Assembly (NCBI GenBank): GCA_030637135.1
Contig: DAOVVO010000068.1
Coordinates: forward strand, 1-7,074
Direction of reading: 5' to 3'
Source: Nitrospirota bacterium
Lineage (GTDB): Bacteria > Nitrospirota > Thermodesulfovibrionia > UBA6902 > BMS3Bbin08
DNA length: 7,074 nt
The notes beneath the pieces were generated by a model that was not told the DNA's origin, did no database searches, and worked only from the letters and a program-made list of their open reading frames with translations. Made by a program: the position numbers and the translations under genes. This document shows, one piece after another, positions 1 through 6,700 of this stretch. Position 1 is the first letter of the stretch, and each line of letters begins with the position of its first letter.

Positions 1-2
1 AA

Positions 3-8
3 TATAAT
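3..8 (+). promoter_or_regulatory. Possible -10 box upstream of miaB
   Basis: TATAAT, a perfect match to the sigma-70 -10 consensus, lies 75 bp before the miaB start codon. The matching -35 region would fall outside the window, so it cannot be tested. The whole 83-bp leader is AT-rich, so a chance match is likely. No gene is seen in positions 1-83. Confidence 0.2.
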
Positions 9-83
9 ACTAAGGGTTAAAGAAATTATTTCAAAAGAGATATCTTTGTAGGAAAGAAAATATTTAATATTTGGACATTTATT

Positions 84-1442
84 ATGAAGTACTACCTGAA
101 AACCTATGGGTGCCAGATGAACGTCCATGACTCTGAGAAGATTGCGGGAATCTTCACAGAATCAGGATATGGACAGGCTGAAGACATGAAAGATGCAGAC
201 GTCATTGTTATCAACACCTGCAGCATCAGGCAAAAAGCAGAACAAAAGGTTTACAGCGAGCTTGGAAGACTTAAGTCAGCAAAGAAGAATAATCCACATC
301 TCAAGATTGCTGTTGCAGGCTGTATTGCCCAACAAAAAGGGAATACACTCTTTAAAAAGTTTCCCTATGTAGATTTTCTCTTTGGTCCAGGAAATATAGA
401 CAGTCTTCAAAAATGGATTCCTGTACCATCCGGTACAGGGCAGGCATGCAAAACACATATAACAGCTTTACATAACAATCCTGAGTATCATACAAAAACT
501 CTGCCCATAAAGAGGGAAGGGCAGGTGAAGGCATGGGTCTCAATAATGTATGGATGTGATAATTTCTGTGCATACTGTGTTGTGCCCTATACCCGCGGGA
601 GAGAACGAAGCAGACCGAGCAAAGACATATGTAATGAGATTCAGAACCTTGCAGAACAGGGTTATAAAGAAATTACACTGTTAGGTCAGAATGTAAATTC
701 ATATGGGAAATATCTCTCTGAATCAATAGATTTTCCAGACTTACTTAAAGTAATACATGATGTCACCGGGATAGAAAGAATCAGGTTTGTCACCTCACAC
801 CCGAGAGACCTGTCACAGAAACTCATAGAAACACTGAGGGATTTACCAAGCCTCTGTGAACACATACATCTGCCTGTACAGTCAGGTTCCGACAAAATCC
901 TTTCACTGATGAACAGAGGTTATACATATAAACAATACTTGGAAAAAATAGAGATGCTCAGAAGCATGATTCCTGGCATAGCCATAACATCTGACATAAT
1001 CGTTGGCTTTCCAGGTGAAACAGATGAAGACTTTCAACATACCATGAATGCGTTACAAGAAATAGAATTTGACGGTATTTTTGCGTTTAAATATTCTCAG
1101 AGACCTGATACAGCAGCGCTTTCACTGCCCGTACATATTGACGAAAGCGTTAAATCACAGAGACTATCCATGGTTTTAAACATACAGGAGCAACTTACCT
1201 ATAAAAAGAATAAAGCGCTTGAAGGTAAGATACTTGAAGTATTAGTTGAAGGTCCAAGCGAGACAGACAGCGATAAACTCACCGGCAGGACAAGGTCAAA
1301 TAAAATTGTAAATTTCTATGCAGAGAATAAAAGTTCAAACCGTTCAAATCGTTCAAGCAGTTCAAGTTCTTTAATTGGAAGGCTTATTCAACTGAAAATT
1401 CTGGAGGCAAAGCAACATTCGCTTTTAGGAGAAGTAGTTTAA
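84..1442 (+). CDS. miaB: tRNA-2-methylthio-N6-dimethylallyladenosine synthase MiaB
   Basis: MiaB is a cytoplasmic radical-SAM methylthiotransferase that converts i6A37 to ms2i6A37 in tRNAs reading UNN codons. Three domains are visible. The N-terminal methylthiotransferase domain (about 1-120) carries the three cluster cysteines C10 (YGCQMN), C46 (NTCSIRQKAEQK) and C80 (AGCIAQ). The radical-SAM core (about 148-370) has CxxxCxxC at C158/C162/C165, then GQNVNSYG (201-208), HLPVQSGSD (262-270), VGFPGETDEDF (307-317) and YSQRPDT (337-343). A C-terminal TRAM domain (about 378-452) follows. NTCSIRQKAEQK and GRTRSNKIVNF favour MiaB over its paralogs. The length of 452 residues is normal. The ATG start gives the expected N-terminus, but only a weak TTGGA lies 8 bp upstream. 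Oddity: residues 417-429 are a Ser/Asn/Arg tract encoded by a 9-bp repeat inside the TRAM domain. mtaB follows after 66 bp on the same strand. Confidence 0.96.
   Translation: MKYYLKTYGCQMNVHDSEKIAGIFTESGYGQAEDMKDADVIVINTCSIRQKAEQKVYSELGRLKSAKKNNPHLKIAVAGCIAQQKGNTLFKKFPYVDFLFGPGNIDSLQKWIPVPSGTGQACKTHITALHNNPEYHTKTLPIKREGQVKAWVSIMYGCDNFCAYCVVPYTRGRERSRPSKDICNEIQNLAEQGYKEITLLGQNVNSYGKYLSESIDFPDLLKVIHDVTGIERIRFVTSHPRDLSQKLIETLRDLPSLCEHIHLPVQSGSDKILSLMNRGYTYKQYLEKIEMLRSMIPGIAITSDIIVGFPGETDEDFQHTMNALQEIEFDGIFAFKYSQRPDTAALSLPVHIDESVKSQRLSMVLNIQEQLTYKKNKALEGKILEVLVEGPSETDSDKLTGRTRSNKIVNFYAENKSSNRSNRSSSSSSLIGRLIQLKILEAKQHSLLGEVV
1333..1368 (+). repeat. Four tandem 9-bp GTTCAAnnn repeats inside miaB
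   Basis: GTTCAA occurs at 1333, 1342, 1351 and 1360, exactly nine bases apart. The variable triplets are ACC, ATC, GCA and GTT. The period is three codons, so the array keeps the miaB frame and encodes S417 to S429, rich in Ser, Asn and Arg. The tract falls between the conserved TRAM segments NKIVNF and LIGRL, where other MiaB proteins usually have a short loop (family knowledge recalled, not aligned here). A related array lies just after the stop codon. Confidence 0.85.
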
Positions 1443-1445
1443 ACA

Positions 1446-1498
1446 GTTAAAACCGTTCAAGCCGTTTAAGCTGTATTACGGATTGAACAGATTGAACT
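1446..1498. repeat. 9-bp repeat array with inverted copies in the miaB-mtaB spacer
   Basis: Three degenerate direct units begin at 1446 (GTTAAAACC), 1455 (GTTCAAGCC) and 1464 (GTTTAAGCT), a strict 9-bp period. Two inverted units follow, TTGAAC at 1483 and 1492, again nine bases apart. TTGAAC is the reverse complement of GTTCAA, so the spacer RNA could fold into an imperfect hairpin, or the inverted units could pair with the miaB array at 1333-1368. The array nearly fills the 66-bp spacer and ends 11 bp before the mtaB start. It is not followed by a clean U run, so it does not look like an intrinsic terminator. Confidence 0.75.
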
Positions 1499-1508
1499 TA
1501 TATTTATT

Positions 1509-2837
1509 ATGAGAGTAGCTATTACCACTTTAGGCTGTAAGGTAAACCAATCAGAAAGTGCCCTTATCAGAGGTTCTTTAAAAGAAAATGGTCATGAAAT
1601 TGTACCAATGTTTCAGAACACAGATAATCTCAGTACGAGTCGTTTCCGACCTGATGTGTGCATCATAAATACGTGCTCTGTGACAGCAAAAAGTGATTAT
1701 CAGTCAAGACAGATGATAAGGCGGGCTGTTAAGACCGGCGCAAAAGTTATTGCTACAGGCTGTTATGCACAATTGAGGCCTCTTGATTTGTCAAACATAA
1801 AAGGCATTGACCTCATAGTTGGTAATTCTCAAAAAAATAAACTTCATGAATATCTGAACACATTGTATTCAGACAACTTCAGATCTCAGAATAACTGCAA
1901 AACTCCTGTTTTAATTGATTCCATGGACGCGCCGGTTACATGTGGTCCTTATTCCTCAAACAGGGCCCGTGCTTTCCTTAAAATACAGGATGGATGTAAT
2001 TTTTCATGTTCTTACTGTATAGTGCCCAGAGCAAGAGGTAAAAGCCGCAGTTTAATCCCGGAGGCTTTTCTTCAAGCAGTCGAAGATTTTCATTCTAAAG
2101 GTTTTAAAGAAATAGTATTTACAGGAATCCATATAGGAAGCTATGGTTTAGACCTTAAACCTCAAACTTCTTTGTTAGAGATTGTGGAAAAAACAGTGTG
2201 CACATATCCTGAACCTCGCCTGAGATTGAGCTCAATAGAGCCGCAGGAATTAAAAAAAGAATTATTAGTGCTCATAAAACAGGGCTCGGTATGTCCACAC
2301 CTGCATATTCCGCTTCAGAGCGGTTCTGACAGGATATTAAAGGCAATGAATAGGGGATATACTACGTCTTTTTATAAAAATCTGGTTACTGAAATAGTGT
2401 CAGAATGCCCGGATATATCAATTGGAACAGATGTAATTGCAGGATTTCCAGGTGAAGATGACCAGGAATTTGAAAATACCCTTAGGTTCATTGAGGAATT
2501 ACCCCTCAGTTATATGCATGTGTTTCCATACTCTGATAGACCTGACACAAAGGCTTCAGCATTAGAGGGTAAAGTAAAAAAGGCAGTTAAGAAGCAGAGA
2601 GTAAGGAAACTATTGGAAATTTCAAAAAAGAAGAAATATGATTACATATCAAAACATTTAGATAGTTGTCTTGATGTAATAGTTGAGCAAAAACACATAA
2701 CCACAGGTTTTTATAGAGCAATTTCCAGTAATTATATGAGGCTTTTAGTCAAATCTCATAACCTCTTGATAGGGCAAAGATTGCCTGTTAGGGCTATTAC
2801 ATATACTGATGGAGAACTCATCGGTATTCCCCTCTAA
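1509..2837 (+). CDS. mtaB: tRNA (N6-threonylcarbamoyladenosine-37) methylthiotransferase MtaB
   Basis: MtaB is a radical-SAM methylthiotransferase that converts t6A37 to ms2t6A37 in tRNAs reading ANN codons. The N-terminal domain has C10 (LGCKVNQSE), C56 (NTCSVTAKSD) and C85 (TGCYAQ). LGCKVNQ and NTCSVTxKSD are typical of the MtaB branch, whereas MiaB has YGCQMN and NTCSIRxKAE. The radical-SAM core has CxxxCxxC at C163/C167/C170 (DGCNFSCSYCIVPRARGKSRS, where the last S is residue 181), TGIHIGSYG (205-213), HIPLQSGSD (266-274), AGFPGEDD (311-318) and YSDRPDTKAS (341-350). A divergent TRAM-like tail covers about 378-442. The 442-residue length is normal. Residues 34-48 look about ten longer than in many relatives. 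The ATG gives the expected N-terminus, yet no Shine-Dalgarno motif is visible upstream, where the spacer repeat sits. It shares ATTTATTATG at its start with miaB. It converges with the nucleotidyltransferase gene downstream. Confidence 0.93.
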   Translation: MRVAITTLGCKVNQSESALIRGSLKENGHEIVPMFQNTDNLSTSRFRPDVCIINTCSVTAKSDYQSRQMIRRAVKTGAKVIATGCYAQLRPLDLSNIKGIDLIVGNSQKNKLHEYLNTLYSDNFRSQNNCKTPVLIDSMDAPVTCGPYSSNRARAFLKIQDGCNFSCSYCIVPRARGKSRSLIPEAFLQAVEDFHSKGFKEIVFTGIHIGSYGLDLKPQTSLLEIVEKTVCTYPEPRLRLSSIEPQELKKELLVLIKQGSVCPHLHIPLQSGSDRILKAMNRGYTTSFYKNLVTEIVSECPDISIGTDVIAGFPGEDDQEFENTLRFIEELPLSYMHVFPYSDRPDTKASALEGKVKKAVKKQRVRKLLEISKKKKYDYISKHLDSCLDVIVEQKHITTGFYRAISSNYMRLLVKSHNLLIGQRLPVRAITYTDGELIGIPL

Positions 2838-2891
2838 AACGCATTTAACCTACTGATATTTATAACTATTTTATCTGCCTAATTTTTATGC

Positions 2892-2937
2892 ATTCACCGT
2901 GAATTCTACACTGCAGGCTATTTAGAAAAGGGTAGCC
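2892..2937. other. Short inverted repeats in the convergent mtaB/cca spacer
   Basis: The 159-bp gap between the two convergent stop codons contains no gene. Two weak dyads lie in it: ATTCAC-C-GTGAAT at 2892-2904, and GGCTA/TAGCC with a 12-nt loop (2916-2920 and 2933-2937). Either might act in bidirectional termination, but the stems are short and neither is followed by a clear U run on either strand. Their role is therefore unproven. Confidence 0.25.
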
Positions 2938-2996
2938 CATCTATAATAACATTCTTTTAACATCTCTTTAGTATGTTTTATGTCCTATAAGATATA

Positions 2997-4334
2997 TTAT
3001 GTAAAATTAGATAGTATCCATTTCTCTGCTTCATGCCTGGTCTTTATTTTCCCTTTAAACTGTTGTTCTTTCAGTTTTATTAATATATCTCCTACCTTTT
3101 TGCCCTGTTTTATTGTTAAAATTCTCTGTACATCGTTTCCGTTTGCAAGTGTTTTATTTTTAATCATTAGGTATTCTTTTGCCATCCTGTAAAACACTCG
3201 AACGTCTTTTGATTTTTTAAAAGCCAATAAAAGAGCTGTTTCAAAAATTCTATCTCCAGATGCATTAAAAACTTTATAAAAACTCTTTTCTGTAATTTTT
3301 TTGTTTAATACATGTAATCCCTTGTGGATATCTTTTATAGCCCCCCTGATAGCATTGCTTATACATAATGTGCTGTTCAAAAGCGAAACATTTCTAAATA
3401 GAATTGCAAGGCGTAAAAGTCCGAGTGTGTTCAGTCCCTGGCTAATTTCTTTATTCAGAAATCTCTGTATTTCTTTCCCCGAATATGATTTTTTTATTTT
3501 TTCTGTGTGCTTGCTAATGTATGAATTAAAACTGTCAAGTGTTTTCACGTTTTGATTTAAAGTGTTAACTTTTTTATACTCATTTCTCGCTGCTTTCACG
3601 TGTTGCTGAGAATATACAATGGTGTGAAGAATAGAATCAGTTAAACTTTGGTATAAATACGATCCTGAATTTTTATTGTTGAGAGTTTTAAAAAGCTCAT
3701 CTGTTATTCTCTCATATGCTGCCTTTGATATATCTTGAGAATGATGTTTTATGTGTTTTCTTGTGTTCTCTTCAATTTGAAAGCCAAGCTCTGCGGCAAT
3801 CCGATAAGCCCTGAGCATTCTGAGTGGATCATCCCTGAGATTTTTCATCCTTACTGCTTTAATAACACCTTCTTCAATATCCTTTCTGCCGGAAAGCGGA
3901 TCAATAATGCCTGTTTCCTGTGACCATGCTATTGCATCAATGGTAAAATCGCGCTCTTTTAAATCGTTGTAAATTGTGCCCTTAAGATGTGAAAAATCAA
4001 TTACTTCTCTCTGGTTTATGCGGGGGGGATCTGAATATCCCTTCCTGATTTTATGTTTGAATACAACTCGATATGTTTTTTGTTTTCTTAATTCAATCAA
4101 TGTACCACGAAATTTTTTTGCCGCCTTATCTGCTATATTTTTAACATTTTTTTTAAATACAAAATCCCTGTCTTTTGACCGTACACCACGCATGAGGTCA
4201 CGTACATAACCACCTACTATAAAAACCTCTGAATCTAATTCCCGGGCTGCTCTCAATACCCACTTATTAATCGGGTCTGATAATATTTTTCTTGAAATGT
4301 CCATGTTAAAAATATCAACCCATTCGACTGTCAC
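2997..4334 (-). CDS. tRNA nucleotidyltransferase / poly(A) polymerase family protein (CCA-adding type)
   Basis: This class II nucleotidyltransferase probably adds or repairs the tRNA 3'-CCA end. An A-adding or poly(A) polymerase role cannot be excluded from sequence alone. The N-terminal half has the full catalytic set: GGYVRD (41-46), the DxD metal pair D55/D57 (KDRDFVF), a likely third carboxylate D113 (VIDF), DLKERDFTIDAIA (124-136), DPLSGRKDIEEG (145-156), RDDPLRMLRAYRIAAELGF (167-185) and ERITDELFKTL (208-218). The C-terminal half is divergent. The HD-like helical region has RN in LRLAILFRNV where relatives have LLHDxG. The tail NGNDVQRILTIKQGKKVGDIL (about 398-418) is typical of the family. 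This 445-residue version starts at GTG (4334), with AAGGG eight bases upstream. An ATG at codon 11 (4304) gives 435 residues and also fits the family; the start is unsettled. It lies 286 bp downstream of pheT on the same strand. Confidence 0.88.
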   Translation of the reverse strand: MTVEWVDIFNMDISRKILSDPINKWVLRAARELDSEVFIVGGYVRDLMRGVRSKDRDFVFKKNVKNIADKAAKKFRGTLIELRKQKTYRVVFKHKIRKGYSDPPRINQREVIDFSHLKGTIYNDLKERDFTIDAIAWSQETGIIDPLSGRKDIEEGVIKAVRMKNLRDDPLRMLRAYRIAAELGFQIEENTRKHIKHHSQDISKAAYERITDELFKTLNNKNSGSYLYQSLTDSILHTIVYSQQHVKAARNEYKKVNTLNQNVKTLDSFNSYISKHTEKIKKSYSGKEIQRFLNKEISQGLNTLGLLRLAILFRNVSLLNSTLCISNAIRGAIKDIHKGLHVLNKKITEKSFYKVFNASGDRIFETALLLAFKKSKDVRVFYRMAKEYLMIKNKTLANGNDVQRILTIKQGKKVGDILIKLKEQQFKGKIKTRHEAEKWILSNFT

Positions 4335-4343
4335 CGACGTAAC

Positions 4344-4518
4344 CCTTCGACTTCGTTCAGGGCAAGCAGTCAGGGGTTGGACATTCGGCTGAGCCCTCGG
4401 CCTGAGCTCGGGCCGAAGGCTCAGTCGAAGCCATACTGAGCGGCACCTGTATTTTCCCTACCCTAAAGGGTTGGGTTTGTGTCCTTCGATTTCACTCAGG
4501 ATAGTGAGTTTATCGAAC
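4344..4518. repeat. Cluster of palindromic CTTCGA/CTCAG repeats between pheT and cca
   Basis: Two 18-bp direct copies, CCTTCGACTTCGTTCAGG (4344-4361) and CCTTCGATTTCACTCAGG (4483-4500), match at 15 positions. Between them is a strong inverted repeat: arms 4384-4402 and 4411-4429 are 19 bp with two mismatches around an 8-nt loop. The second copy begins a smaller dyad, TTCGAT (4485-4490) with ATCGAA (4512-4517). A further hairpin, ACCCT/AGGGT flanked by CCC/GGG, lies at 4456-4475. This resembles interspersed extragenic palindromes (REP/MITE-like) found in many environmental bacteria. No transposase or target-site duplication was seen. The left edge lies only 10 bp upstream of the GTG start of the cca-type gene. 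Confidence 0.7.
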
Positions 4519-4537
4519 TATGCCACCGAACGTATCA

Positions 4538-4617
4538 AAAATCAAAATGCAAAATTAAGGATTTGTATTTTTTATATTCTCCATAACTTTGACCTTTGAT
4601 TTTTAAATTTTGATTTT
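4538..4617. repeat. AT-rich inverted repeat just downstream of pheT
   Basis: AAAATCAAAAT (4538-4548) is the exact reverse complement of ATTTTGATTTT (4607-4617). The arms are 58 bp apart, and the right arm ends 3 bp from the pheT stop codon. Low-complexity A/T sequence makes chance matches easy. It may be the edge of a degenerate interspersed repeat or part of the pheT transcript end. No intrinsic terminator with a GC stem and U run is seen here. Confidence 0.4.
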
Positions 4618-4620
4618 ATT

Positions 4621-6672
4621 TTAGCTGCGGAGTTCTGCGTTTAGGGTGTCTTGAAGTCGTTTGATGATGTTTGTATGGATCCCCTTTACTTCTTCGTCTG
4701 TTAGTGTCCTGTCAACTGCCCTGTAGCGAACTGAAAATGCAAGACTCTTTTTGCCTTTTGGAATCGGTTTGCCTTCGTAAATATCAAACAGTCTGACTGA
4801 TTCAATAAACTGAGAATCTACATGTAAAATAGTACTCTTTGCATCGCTTACAGGTATATTATTCGGTACGATTATGGCAATATCTCTTTCTATATAGGGA
4901 TATTTAGGTAAAGGCTGATATACAGTTTGAGGACTTTTCAAAGAGAGAATCGTATCAATATCCAATTCTAGAATATTTGTTTCAGGGGATACATCAAAAT
5001 CTTCTGCTACATCAGGATGAAGCGTTCCAAGATAACCGGCTTCATGCTCATTAATTTTTATAACACAGGATTTGCCAGGGTGAAGATATGATTCTTTTAC
5101 GTCTATGTCTTTATGAAATGAGTAGTTCTTTATTTTTAAATCAAGAAAAATATTTTCCAGAGCCCCTTTTAAATCATAGAAACCGTCATGTTTTTCCTGC
5201 CATACAGTTTCATCCCTGTCTTTTAAATAAATCGCTGATAGTTTGAGGATTTCATCAGGTAGACTCCGGGTTGAATGCAAGAAGACGCTGGATATTTCAA
5301 AAATACGGATTGATCTTTCACCACGCCTTATATTTAATCTGACATTCTCAAGCAAAGCCGGAATAAGGGTTGTCCTGAGTGCTTCATCTTCTTTTTTCAG
5401 GGGATTTTTTATTTTTATCAGTTTTCTCCTTTTGTCTTTCGCTGGCAATCTCAGTTTATCGAGGACCGAGGGATTCAGAAAACTGTAATTTATTGCCTCT
5501 AAATATCCGGACCTGACCATTAAATCTTTTATAGTATGTACAAAATCCCAGCGTATATTGCTTTTTATTGGCTGTATTTCAATGTTCGGGAAGGTAGAGG
5601 GTATATTATTGTAGCCGTAAAGCCGTGCTACTTCTTCAATGACATCAACATCCATGCGCAGATCCTGTCTGAAGCTCGGCGGCATAACTGATATCCCCTC
5701 CCCTTCAGTTTTATGTTCAATCCCGAGGCTTTCTAACATAGTATATATCCGGGAAGGGTTAATGTTAATCCCTAACGTATCGTTGATCTTTTTCCACGTT
5801 ACCGTTATTCGTTGTGATCTCAATGGTTTTCTGTACACGTCAGTAATTCCGGTAGCTGCCCCACCTGCGTTGTCAATTATGAGCTGGACAGCTCTCTCAA
5901 GGGCTGGAACTACACCGTTTATATCAGCGCCCCTTTCAAATCTGTATGAAGCCTCAGTACTGAGACTGAGAGCCTTGGAGGTTCTTCTTATGGAAAGAGG
6001 AGAAAAATAAGCGCTTTCAAGAAGGATATGTTTTGTCGAATCAATAACCTCTGTATGTAATCCTCCCATAACTCCAGCCACCGCAACAGGTTTTTCAGAA
6101 TCCCATATCAGAAGCATCTCTCGTGTTAATTTTCTGTCTTCGTTATCAAGGGTTAATAATCTGTCTGCAGAACCTGCGGTTTTTACAACTATGCGTTTCC
6201 CTGATAGTCTGTCCAAATCAAATGCATGCAAAGGGTGACCCATTTCCAAGAGCACATAATTAGTAATATCCACTATGTTATTGACCGGTCTCAGGCCATG
6301 ATGTTGGAGTCGTTCGGAAATCCATTGGGGGGATGGTTTAACCTGAACGTTATAAATAACCCTGGATGCATACCGGGGACAGAGGCTTTCGTCTTTTATT
6401 TCAATTGAAGGTCCTGCCCCTTCCTCCTTTTGAACAGATGCAGGATTGAACCTGAACGGCATTCCGAGGAGAGCGGATATTTCCCGTGCTATACCGATTA
6501 TACTCAGACAGTCAGGCCTGTTTGGAGTAATATTTGTTTCTAATATGGCATCTTCCTCGAGTTCATTAATACCTTCAACTTCTAAACCGGCCATGGTAAG
6601 TGCATTGGCAAGTTCTGACGCAGTTAATGAAAATTCAACAAACTCTCTGAGCCATTTTACTGAAGCCTTCAT
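4621..6672 (-). CDS. pheT: Phenylalanine-tRNA ligase beta subunit, short form lacking the B2 domain
   Basis: PheT is the beta subunit of the (alpha-beta)2 phenylalanyl-tRNA synthetase, which binds tRNA-Phe and hydrolyses mischarged Tyr-tRNA-Phe. Domain order: split B1 (1-35 and about 44-80, with ITPNRPDCLS at 48-57), B3/B4 editing module (about 95-275), B5 (about 285-358, ending DVIEEVARLYGYNNIP), the catalytic-like core (about 365-580) and the C-terminal FDX-ACB anticodon-binding domain (about 590-683). Positions matching known editing-site residues are kept: H149 in GHPLHAFD, E219 in LLESAYF, and T239/A241 in STEASYRFERGAD. The protein is 683 residues against about 795 in E. coli. The difference equals the EMAP-II-like tRNA-binding domain B2, which is absent between AGLEVEG and LETNITPNRPDC. 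The ATG start has an AAGGAG site and lies 28 bp after the pheS stop, so pheST form an operon. Confidence 0.96.
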   Translation of the reverse strand: MKASVKWLREFVEFSLTASELANALTMAGLEVEGINELEEDAILETNITPNRPDCLSIIGIAREISALLGMPFRFNPASVQKEEGAGPSIEIKDESLCPRYASRVIYNVQVKPSPQWISERLQHHGLRPVNNIVDITNYVLLEMGHPLHAFDLDRLSGKRIVVKTAGSADRLLTLDNEDRKLTREMLLIWDSEKPVAVAGVMGGLHTEVIDSTKHILLESAYFSPLSIRRTSKALSLSTEASYRFERGADINGVVPALERAVQLIIDNAGGAATGITDVYRKPLRSQRITVTWKKINDTLGININPSRIYTMLESLGIEHKTEGEGISVMPPSFRQDLRMDVDVIEEVARLYGYNNIPSTFPNIEIQPIKSNIRWDFVHTIKDLMVRSGYLEAINYSFLNPSVLDKLRLPAKDKRRKLIKIKNPLKKEDEALRTTLIPALLENVRLNIRRGERSIRIFEISSVFLHSTRSLPDEILKLSAIYLKDRDETVWQEKHDGFYDLKGALENIFLDLKIKNYSFHKDIDVKESYLHPGKSCVIKINEHEAGYLGTLHPDVAEDFDVSPETNILELDIDTILSLKSPQTVYQPLPKYPYIERDIAIIVPNNIPVSDAKSTILHVDSQFIESVRLFDIYEGKPIPKGKKSLAFSVRYRAVDRTLTDEEVKGIHTNIIKRLQDTLNAELRS

Positions 6673-6677
6673 TCAAA

Positions 6678-6683
6678 CTCCTT
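6678..6683 (-). promoter_or_regulatory. Ribosome binding site of pheT
   Basis: On the minus strand AAGGAG lies five bases before the pheT ATG, inside the 28-bp pheS-pheT gap. It fixes the start at 6672 and is the only strong Shine-Dalgarno motif among the genes here. miaB and mtaB have none or a weak one. Confidence 0.8.
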
Positions 6684-6700
6684 GTAAGAATCCGTGTTTA

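Noticed and set aside
1333..1498. Short regularly spaced repeats resembling a CRISPR array
   Set aside because: The unit is only 9 bp with 3-bp variable parts, half of it lies in a conserved coding frame, and no cas genes are present.
2892..2937. Strong bidirectional intrinsic terminator between mtaB and the cca-type gene
   Set aside because: The stems are only 5-6 bp and no proper U tract follows on either strand. Kept only as a weak dyad feature.
4022..4028. G7 run within the cca-type gene as a phase-variation or error site
   Set aside because: The frame is continuous with family-like sequence on both sides (IRKGYSDPPRINQREVIDF), and a single 7-base run is weak evidence for phase variation.
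4344..4617. Complete insertion sequence or MITE with defined ends
   Set aside because: No transposase remnant, no matching terminal inverted repeats around the whole block and no target duplication could be identified.
5639..6010. 123-codon open frame on the plus strand within pheT
   Set aside because: It lies antisense to strongly conserved PheT sequence and has no recognisable family features or ribosome binding site. It is a shadow frame, as are the other overlapping short frames.
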